Assembly: GCA_009192285.1 (NCBI GenBank)
Contig: WBVU01000019.1
Location: forward strand, 434,001 to 498,000
Reading direction: 5' to 3'
DNA: 64,000 nucleotides
Source: Morchella semilibera
Lineage: Eukaryota; Ascomycota; Pezizomycetes; Pezizales; Morchellaceae
The translations under genes were made by a program, and so were the position numbers. Of this stretch, positions 56,350 through 64,000 are shown piece by piece (the first letter of the stretch is position 1; each line of letters opens with the position of its first letter). The notes under the pieces were generated by a model. The model ran no database searches, had not been told where the DNA came from, and worked only from the letters and a program-made list of their open reading frames with translations.

Positions 56350-58044
56350 TTAATCTGCACCAGCAAAAAGATCTACAACAACGTTGACGACGGCTACAAG
56401 AATTTCTGCCGCGATTAATACAATAACAATCCATTCTAGATGCTCCCCTTGTGAATGGGACATTTGCTCTTTGAGCATTTGGAGCTACATCACAAACCGT
56501 CAGCCAAATAGCTACAAAATTAGGACGAAAGCTTACTAAGTCTCCAATGACATCTAGTCGCTGGTTTAAAAGTGAAACCCTTTGATTGATTTCTAGGTAA
56601 CTTCGTGCAGCTTGGTAGACTGGGTCTAGTTGTGGTTCCTGAAATCAAACACATCAGCTTGTGATGGCCAGCTTTAGAAATAAAAGAATGTGAACTTACG
56701 GCCCACATGAGCTCAGGACTGTCTAGAACACTGCCCTGAAGATTTATATTTATTCGAAGAATAAATAGTTCGCCTATATGCTTCATGATATCACGTCTAC
56801 TCATATTTACTTTGCCTGTTGTAGCAACATCCTGCGGGATCGATTTTGTGTCTTCGATTGTATTATCGACGAGGTCCTCAAACAATGAGATCTGCAAGCA
56901 TGACCTATCAGTAAATACAGCCTTGGGAGAACGATGTGTTAATTGAAATAAGGGATCGCACCTTTACTGACTGGGCAATAGCATGGCTGATACTAAGCTT
57001 AATCATATAATTTCTGCCATCCTTCAATGTGATAAAATCGTTATAGATTCTTGGTTGGTATGAGCTTGTGACGTAAAAATTGAAATTCTCGACCTGCACA
57101 TCATCTTCTGCGAGCTTTTCACTCTCAAACTTTGCGATGTCCTTCAAAAATCTCTGCTCCTCGTCTACTGTCATTCCCCAAATTACAACTACTCCGTATT
57201 GGTAAAGGAACACCTCGCTTGACACCACCGACCTGTTCTGCTCTATGACAAAATTTAGAAGCGACCTATCATCTCTATCGTCTTCGATGATCTCACTCTC
57301 TGCGCTGCCTGTATCGTCCGCTGCGCTGATTCTCGGACGTTGATCACCGATTAAGTCAATGAGATCATCCTCAGGGATTGTATGTGGTTGAGATGCCCGC
57401 TGTTCATAGTTATAGCTGTACGGTGTATAGATGCACTCATCAAACTGCTTTGGGTTTGTTCCTCGTGTGGACTGGCGACTTTTTAAAAACTTGAGTAAGT
57501 TCTCCATTTTGTAGGCGTTTGCTGTCGCATAAGCTGTTACTCTGGGTAAATGTGCCCTCTCAGCTTTTCCGAGCCGTTCAGCATCTCGGCGGGCTGTAGT
57601 ATCTTTGATCCGTGTAACTTGAGAGTACACATCGCGTCCGCTCTCCTCATCTTGGTCTGCAGGACTTGGGAGAATCTTTAACTTTTGAGAAACTTTACTT
57701 GTACGCTGAGGACCGATTTTGCTTGGTGGGCCTTGAAATGGGGAAGATGCAGTGCCGTGTATTGAGGCTGAGCGACGTCGGCCCTTAATTGGCGGTGGTG
57801 AAGTTTGGGAATTGGGCGCGCGGCGGTAGTTAGCCGTTGAGGAGGACGCGCTGTCGGTTGGGGCTGAGGTACCCATTATTGAGGGTGAAGGTTGGGGTAT
57901 TACTACAGTGGCCATTAGTGTCTTTGTGAGAACTGTGGACTTTTTACGGGAGGATTGATGTGGTGGTTGTGGGTTGTTCCAAAGTTTAAAAAGCTCCTTT
58001 TCATATGGCTGGGGCTGGAAGTGGACGAGAGCTTGTGAATCCAA
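56350..58044 (-). CDS. RMD1: RMD1/RMND1-family protein (DUF155)
   Basis: Four exons. The first is long (58044 to about 56962) and is followed by three short ones; the stop is TAA at 56352-56350. The N-terminal about 150 residues are Ser/Pro/Arg-rich and disordered. The DUF155 core includes VFLYQYGVVVIWGMT, EEQRFLKDIAKFE, ISHAIAQSVKISLFEDLVD and MSRRDIMKHIGELFILRINI. The C-terminus has a coiled-coil-like SLLNQRLDVIGDLLQMLKEQ and one transmembrane helix (WIVIVLIAAEILVAVVNVVV). Family knowledge: the yeast relative Rmd1 is needed for meiotic nuclear division, and mitochondrial homologues support translation. No N-terminal presequence is clear. An in-frame ATG at 57915 (MATVVIPQPSPSI) is an equally likely start. 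Confidence 0.85.
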
Positions 58045-58381
58045 TCAGAACTCGACGGGCCGTTGGAACTTTACAGGGGTTACCCGGAAACAGGATGGTA
58101 GTACCACGTCATGCGAGGTCGTTTTCTAAGGCATCACTGACCCATTTGTGCCAAGAACACGATGGGGCTGTTTCTGTGGCTGGTGAGCAGAGGGAGGCTT
58201 AGTAAGTGGGGAGCCCCGCCAGCCACTCAACACAAGCTTCGTGATAGAGTGACCATCAACCGTGCAGTAATCCATCCATAGCATCCAACTCCATCATCAT
58301 CATCCGCCGTATCTAACCCCCCCCTCCCCGCTCATCATCATCTAGCTACCCCCGCTCTTTTACGACAAGTACAATTCAAAG
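58045..58381. promoter_or_regulatory. divergent promoter RMD1-type / RPN5
   Basis: 337 bp between start codons on opposite strands. Contains ATCATCATC-type short repeats at 58288 and 58335. If the RMD1-type gene starts at 57915, the region extends into it. Confidence 0.5.
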
Positions 58382-60098
58382 ATGTCGGAGGAAGCAGTAC
58401 TTAAGGCCGACAAAGATTGTGAGGGCCCTCTCCGTCGCGGCGGTCCCGCTATCTTCAATTTGTTGATGTTCCAGCTACTTACATGCCATAGATACCGATA
58501 TTCTTGATGCACAGCTTCCGGATCACTTGAAACTTGCCAAGGTGTGATTATTAATGGATTAAGGTGGAGATGGACTTGGGCTTGGAGCTTACCTGACTAC
58601 AGACAAACCTCCCAGCGGCTATTGAAAAGCTCCTAGCGTTGGAAAAACAAACCAGACAGGTACTTCTCCATCCCAAAACCGGTCGCCATTTATATACCAA
58701 AAAAACTGACAGCGTTCCACTCTAGTCCAATGACCTAGCCTCAACCTCTCGGCTCCTCATCGCTATAGTGACACTATGCAAGGATTCAGGTGATTGGAAA
58801 CTTATGAACGAGCACGTCCAGATGCTTTCAAAGAAGCATGGGCAGCTCAAACAGGCCACTACCAAGATGGTGCAGGTTGTGATGGGATTCTTGGATGAGA
58901 CTCCGAACATAGACACAAAGCTTTCCGTCATCGAAACTCTGAGGAACGTTACCGAGGGCAAGGTTAGTGAAACGCATGAACGGCATTAGTGATGCAGAGA
59001 CTGATGTGAGAAATTTAGATCTTTGTCGAAGTTGAGCGGGCCCGTATAACACGTATTCTTGCGACCATCAAGAAGGAAAGGGGTGACCTTGCTGGCGCCA
59101 CTGATGTCCTTTGTGAGCTCCAGGTTGAGACCTTCGGATCCATGGACCGGCGGGAAAAGACCGAGTTTATCCTCGAACAGGTCGAGCTCTGTATTGAACG
59201 TGGAGACTTCACACAGGCGGCGATCCTTGGGAGAAAGATATCAACAAAGTACCTCAACGGTGCCGATGTCTCAGACCTGAAGTTGAAATATTACGACCAG
59301 CAGATTCAACTTGCGAAACAGGATGAGAAGTATTTGGATGTCTGCAAACATTATAGAGCTGTGTACGATACACCCAGTGTAGTAGAGGATCCACAAAAGC
59401 TGAAGAGTGTAAGTTCCTGCAAGCTCTGCGTAAAAGAAACATGGATCCTTACAACCTGTTTTAGGTCCTTGAAAGAATCATCTTCTACGTCTGTCTTGCG
59501 CCATACGATAACGAGCAGTCTGACCTCCTTCACCGAATTAATGCCGATACCAAACTTAAGCTTGTCCCAAAGACAGCTAGTCTCCTCAAGTTCTTCACTA
59601 TCTCTGAGCTGATGCGCTGGCCCCTTATCGCGGAGGTTTATGGCCCCGATCTCCGTGCAACAGACGTTTTTGCCATTGGCGACCCCAAGGCTGAAAAGCG
59701 CTGGGAGGACCTAAGAAAACGTGTTATCGAGCACAACGTTAGGGTTGTCGCCAAGTATTATACCAGGATTAAGATGGATAGATTAAAGATGTTATTGGAT
59801 CTTGATGAGGACGAGGCCGAAAGCTATCTAAGTAAACTTGTAACTCAAAAGACTGTATATGCGAAGATCGATAGACCAGCAAGGGTTATATCGTTTGCCC
59901 AGCCAAGGGACGCAGATGATGCGTTGAATGAATGGAGTGCAAACATGAAGAGTCTTCTGGGGCTTTTGGAGAGAATTGATCATCTGATTACAAAGGTATA
60001 CTCACCCTATAGTCCTTTTTGTGCAGTAACTGACGGGAGCATAGGAGGAAATGATGGCAAATATTGCACCAAAAAAGGGAAAAGGAAAGGCGAAATAG
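58382..60098 (+). CDS. RPN5: 26S proteasome regulatory subunit Rpn5 (PSMD12)
   Basis: Several exons, start MSEEAVLKADKD-Y at 58382. Exon junctions join DYTDILDAQLPDHLKLAK to TNLPAAIEKLLALEKQTRQ and then SNDLASTSRLL. The TPR-like part shows KLMNEHVQMLSKKHGQLKQA, ELCIERGDFTQAAILGRKIS and DVCKHYRAVYDTPSV. The PCI part has SLLKFFTISELMRWP, HNVRVVAKYYTRIKMDRLK and YAKIDRPARVISF. The last exon reads EEMMANIAPKKGKGKAK, stop at 60098. Family knowledge: PCI-domain scaffold of the 19S lid, in contact with Rpn11 and the base. Confidence 0.93.
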
Positions 60099-60556
60099 AC
60101 TCTCTCCGATCATATTGAACTTGTGTATAATAGACGGCAATGATTCTAGCTACTACCATCATTTATATAAGTAAAGGAGCGGCTCGTCTAAACGAATGGT
60201 TTTCATGACAATAGTGGGTTACATGTAGATCTTGTAGTAAGCGGAAGAGGTGCCTTGACGGTTCATATTTCTGGGTAATCGAAGACCGTAGATCTCATAT
60301 GCCAGTCCCCATCCAAACCAGTTCTCAAAGTCATTACTCCCCCTATTACAGCTTAGCGCCCTACCCGCCAAGACAGCGGGCTAGCCCTAACCACCGGTCA
60401 CCTATCCCACAACCCTACTCCCAAATTCCAACCCGCAATTTGAACATTTTCATTACGAGGAATTTCACCAAAAAAAAAAATAGCCACCACACGCACCCTT
60501 TAAATCCAGAAACCTATATCCCAACCGGAGTACTTTATCGACCAAAAAGTGCAGAG
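60099..60556. promoter_or_regulatory. RPL30 promoter and 5' leader
   Basis: 458 bp between RPN5 and RPL30. It contains TACATGTA at 60220 and an A11 run at 60471. A telobox-like GCCCTAACCACC near 60383 resembles the Tbf1-type sites seen in ribosomal protein promoters of some ascomycetes. Confidence 0.5.
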
Positions 60557-60562
60557 ATGGGT
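60524..60562 (+). promoter_or_regulatory. kink-turn-like RNA element at the RPL30 start codon and 5' splice site
   Basis: In RNA form, ACC-GGA-GUACUU (60524-60535) can pair with AAGUGC-AGAGAUG-GGU (60547-60562). Stem 2 is six pairs including one G-U (GUACUU/AAGUGC). Stem 1 is three pairs (ACC/GGU). The internal loop is GGA opposite AGAGAUG. The strand GCAGAGAUGG holds the AUG, and GGGU holds the splice donor. I recall the same GCAGAGAUGG strand and an ACCGGAGU partner in the yeast RPL30 transcript, where L30 binds to block splicing. The one extra G in stem 1 is a difference. Confidence 0.6.
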
Positions 60563-61337
60563 ACGTTATCCCCCGGGCAGAATTGGACGAGAGGGGAAAA
60601 AAATACTGACAGAATCCCCTCACCATGAAGCCCCCACCAAGAAGACCAAGAAGACCGCCGACTCCATCAACTCGCGCCTCGCGCTCGTGATGAAGTCCGG
60701 AAAGTACGTGCTCGGCTACAAGTCGACGCTCAAGACGCTCCGCTCCGGAAAGGCCAAGCTCGTCATCATTGCCGGTACGTCCCACGTCCCCACGTCCCCG
60801 ACGGAGAACTGACGAAAAACGATAGGAAACACCCCCCCGCTCAGGAAGTCTGAGCTCGAGTACTACTCCATGTTGGGGAAGTGCAATGTCCACCACTTTG
60901 CTGGTAACAACGTAAAGCCGCCCCCCCCCCTCTCTAGTCGTTTTACTTCGGGATGGGTTTATTCTGCACCGGCGGAAGGTTGGGGTGGGTGGTCTGGTGG
61001 TCTGGCATTGGGTGTGGTGGTGGAATGATGCTCCTTGGGAACAAGGAGAGGATGTCATATCATGATTGCCCTAGCTAGACCCAAACCCCATCCTCCCGCT
61101 AGGAGCTCGCAGAGAGCAATACCATGCCCCCAAGTTCCTGTTGGTTCTTGTCGGGCTGGAGGCGCTCTCTGCTCCCTGAGAAGAAGCACTCGTACTCTGC
61201 TTCGGAGGGAAGATTTGCTGACGGGTAAATATGATGTATAGATTGAACTCGGAACCGCCTGTGGTAAGCTCTTTCGCTGCTCCACCATGGCCATTCTCGA
61301 CCAGGGTGACTCCGACATCCTTTCTTCCAACGCCTAA
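60557..61337 (+). CDS. RPL30: 60S ribosomal protein eL30
   Basis: Exons 60557-60560 (ATG G), 60631-60774, 60826-60911 and 61242-61337 encode 109 residues. The product is [20 protein letters not shown], then [20 protein letters not shown], then [39 protein letters not shown] and [10 protein letters not shown]: eL30 throughout. Intron 1 uses acceptor CATGAAG, 18 nt past a CAG that lies 1-3 nt from the branch site TACTGAC; using that CAG would add six residues in frame. Intron 3 is long (330 bp). Family knowledge: eL30 contacts 28S/18S rRNA and in yeast represses its own splicing. The ATG-G first exon at the splice site matches that arrangement. Confidence 0.95.
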
Positions 61338-63509
61338 GTGGAAGTGAAGTGATGAAGGTGGAAAGGGATAAGGGAAAAAAAAAAATGGGGTATATAGAAT
61401 ACATAATGGGATTCTTGTTCTTCGGTAGCTCTCTTGTGCGTTCTTGATTGAGTCTTGATTTGTGAACTACTTATTTCTAGAGTCATTAACCTTTATCGTA
61501 ACTCCTGTGATTCCAGTAAATTCGTATGCCAAGAATGTTACCATGCAGTGTTCAGGGGCCTCGCAAGCTTGAGTTGCGCATCATCAGAGAAATACTTGTT
61601 TGGATCGGTTCATGCGATGTTACAACATTTATCTTGGATTGTTCAACAATATGAAGCGATTGTAATGAATTCTTAAGGATCTCTATATTCTCGAAATACA
61701 ATTACACAAATTTCGTCCACAATATCTTGTGAACCCCCACAACAGGCTTGGTCAACGTCGCTCGACGCGACCTGCCCTAACCAAATAAAACTAACAACCA
61801 AATAAAACACAACAAATCCTCTCTCCTCGCGTCCTCGCTTGCAGCCAGAAACGCAACGAAAAAAGAAAGCCATGATTCGCGTCAACTGGAGGCAGTGTAA
61901 TACCAGTGACACAGTGGGACACGTCGATGTGCAAGCACAGAGCCACGGTCCCGGGGCAAGCAAAAATAAGTATAATCAATAAATGGTCCCATAGGACCGT
62001 TTCAGAGATTAAACTGAAAAGAACAGATACTACACTTGATCTAAGCCACTGTGAGGTTGTTAGCTTTTTATTCCACGAAAAGAGTCGTATGGAAAAGTGA
62101 ATGTTGGGGGTAGACTTACAAAGGCAAAGAGAGCTGGAGAAGCAAGAGGGACGCGGGGGAGGAGGGATTATATACGAGGGGAGAACTTGGCGCCCAGGCA
62201 TAATTTGGCCGCGATAGAGGATATTAGGGCTGCGGGTTTGGGGTCTGAGGTATAATTGGCTACTTGAAGAGGGGACCGTGTGTAGAGTGGCTGAGGACAC
62301 GGTTATTAATTCCGCTGAGATTGTCGTTCGGGAAATGGGTTTCGTGGAGCTTCGGAATGCGGTTGACCTTCCTGCACTCTGTGTGCTTTCCGGGAAATAA
62401 GCTGTAGACGGCAAGAAGGGAACTCAGATTAATTGTTGACTGATTGATATATATATTACATACTGCAAAGTATCTCACTTTCTCGAGACGATTTGGCTTT
62501 CGAATTTTACAACTTGAGAGCATACTTCCTTCCTGTTGAGTACATGGCCGTATGAATCCTGAACGCTTACATTGAAAGCCCTACGAATTATCCCTCTATA
62601 GATCTGTTTGATTTGCGCTTTCTTGAGGAGTTCACACAAGCCTCATGTGGCTGGATCAGACTAGCTCGCCAGTTATTATATAAGTTGGTATCAAAAGTCG
62701 CCAAGGATGTAATAAATTCCCAATTATTGGTTTCCAAATGCAGTTAGCGCTCTACCAGAAACGAGAAACGGGTGACCGCGGGTGCTTCCGGCCATTCTCA
62801 CCGGCCATGTCTTTAAGGATATGATGATGATGATGTATCTATCCTCCCCGGACCAAATAAAAGCCTCCAATGAAATTATATCATACCCATCGTGCTAGAT
62901 GCCGCTCATCCAACAACGACGATTTGTGCTACATGCTACATGATGATGATGATGACGACGATACGTACAACCTCGGGCAGCCCGGTGCCAATGATCGCAG
63001 TGGTATGCAGACCATCACCCGTTCTCATCCTACATGTATGTAATCATACACACAGGAATACGAGATTATATAGAGTGTCATATATAATAATAACATAGCA
63101 ATACTATTATACTAATCAGGGCTATTTCTAGTAGTATACCCCGAGTCATACCCGCTCTACTGTAATAATATCTTTACTCCATCATCACTGGGCTGTTGCC
63201 CTGCGAGTGCTTTCCTGTGATTCGCATGGGGGGCCCCGGCAGCACTGGCAGTGAGTATTTACTTAGCTCAGCCCGCCGCACGCCAAGTAAGACATTAAGC
63301 ACACCACGGACACACCACACCCACGCACCCACGAGAATCACCCCCGCTACGCTACCCTCATCTGCTCTGCTCTGCTCTGCTCCTTGAATTGGTTATATAT
63401 AAAAGGTTGTTAGTTCCTGTCATCCTTATTTCCATCAGCAAAAGTAATTAACATTAGCATCCTCAGGCAGAAGCAGAAGAAGCACAGTCTTAATCAGTAA
63501 TCTAATATA
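61338..63509. other. 2.2-kb region without a confirmed gene
   Basis: Minus-strand frames at 61791-62414 (207 codons) and 62260-62523 (87 codons) are open, but neither shows a known domain. The second reads HTECRKVNRIPKLHETHFP and could be a small gene with an intron at about 62404-62478. TACATGTA is at 63031. ATGATG microsatellites lie at 62821 and 62939. I cannot assign a gene. Confidence 0.4.
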
Positions 63510-64000
63510 ATGCCCGTCGCCATCTCAGCACCGGGGAAGGTCCTCCTCGCTGGAGGCTACCTCGTCCTCGACAGGGACTATTCCGGCCTGGTATTTGGCC
63601 TCTCGGCGCGGATCCATTCCATCTCGGCACCCGACAACAAGGCCGCGCCGGGAATCATCACCGTCAAGTCGCCGCAGTTCATTAATGCGGTGTGGAAATA
63701 TGAGATCACCTGTCCAGACTCAGACAAGGGCGTTGTCGTGACGCAGATCATGGAGGAAGGGTATGGTACCCTATTTTCTACATCTATATTCTACTGAATG
63801 TTAAATCTGAATGATATAACATTCCCCCCTCGGGTTCACTAGCTAATGGGTGTGGTATGTGTCTACAGGTCCACTAGAAATCCCTTTGTCGAGACGACGC
63901 TACGCTACGCCCTCACCTACATCTCCACCACTGTACTCACGACCGAGTTCGCCTCCAAGACTATCACCATCCTCGCCGACAACGACTACTACTCGCAGCC
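63510..64000 (+). CDS. ERG8: phosphomevalonate kinase, 5' part only
   Basis: Exon 1 is 63510-63760, the intron is 63761-63868, and exon 2 runs off the right edge. The N-terminus [21 protein letters not shown] is the GHMP-kinase start typical of Erg8, followed by [15 protein letters not shown]. Exon 2 begins [18 protein letters not shown]. The catalytic and ATP-binding GHMP motifs farther on are not in the window. Family knowledge: converts phosphomevalonate to diphosphomevalonate in ergosterol synthesis, cytosolic. The start is the first ATG after a long AT-rich leader. Confidence 0.9.

Noticed and set aside
60912-61241. Possible intronic snoRNA in the long RPL30 intron
   Set aside because: A C-box-like ATGATGC is present near 61025, but no D box sits at a suitable distance and no terminal stem was found.
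61791-62414. 207-codon minus-strand ORF and the overlapping 87-codon frame at 62260-62523
   Set aside because: No recognisable domain; overlapping frames conflict. Kept only as an uncertain region.

Overview
The window looks like nuclear DNA of a filamentous ascomycete fungus. Evidence: short GT-AG introns (mostly 48-100 bp, some with TACTAAC-like branch points), conserved single-copy fungal orthologues on both strands, and long gene-poor stretches with decayed repeats. The gene set (Jip5, Itc1, Mhr1/mL67, Rmd1-type, fungal NiCoT, kinesin-light-chain-type TPR) and the loose spacing fit Pezizomycotina, perhaps a Pezizomycete. The class-level guess is inference.

Layout. 1-671: 3' end of a near-identical TPR repeat gene. 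1.5-9.3 kb: a dense block with a SAM methyltransferase (-), MHR1/mL67 (+), a GFA/CENP-V-fold protein (-), a small Cys-rich ORF (+), SF3A2/Prp11 (-) and proteasome beta2 (+). 9.3-12.6 kb: no genes. 12.6-18.6 kb: ARP2 (-) diverging from SRP68 (+), then PRI1 (+). 18.6-21.7 kb: repeats, a minisatellite and a candidate MITE. 21.7-25.1 kb: JIP5 (-) diverging from DPH2 (+, with a frameshift). 27.1-29.1 kb: PRO1 (-). 31.2-33.8 kb: ATP23 (+, 3' frameshift) converging on an Aurora kinase (-). 36.2-39.8 kb: ITC1 (+). 41.0-42.7 kb: a Ni/Co transporter (+). 44.4-45.0 kb: APRT (-). 48.4-49.6 kb: an orphan basic/coiled-coil nuclear protein (-). 54.6-61.3 kb: nitronate monooxygenase (+), an RMD1-family protein (-), RPN5 (+) and RPL30 (+). 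63.5 kb to the right edge: the start of ERG8 (+).

These are mostly unrelated housekeeping genes, not a pathway cluster. PUP1 and RPN5 both belong to the 26S proteasome. MHR1/mL67 and RPL30 are ribosomal, and DPH2 modifies a translation factor. JIP5 acts in ribosome biogenesis. PRI1 and the Aurora kinase belong to the cell cycle.

The most unusual signals lie outside the genes. A 17-bp spaced motif, CGAGTGA-N7-TGA, occurs 15 times exactly, always between genes. The palindrome TACATGTA occurs about 23 times, also outside coding exons. Several MITE-like inverted repeats and one retroposition-type insertion with a 15-bp target duplication are present. A kink-turn-like element sits on the RPL30 start codon and 5' splice site and resembles the yeast L30 autoregulatory RNA. 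Two genes (DPH2, ATP23) each carry a one-base homopolymer gain that breaks the frame. No virus, CRISPR array or complete autonomous transposon was seen. Exon boundaries were worked out by hand from GT/AG sites, frame and family similarity.
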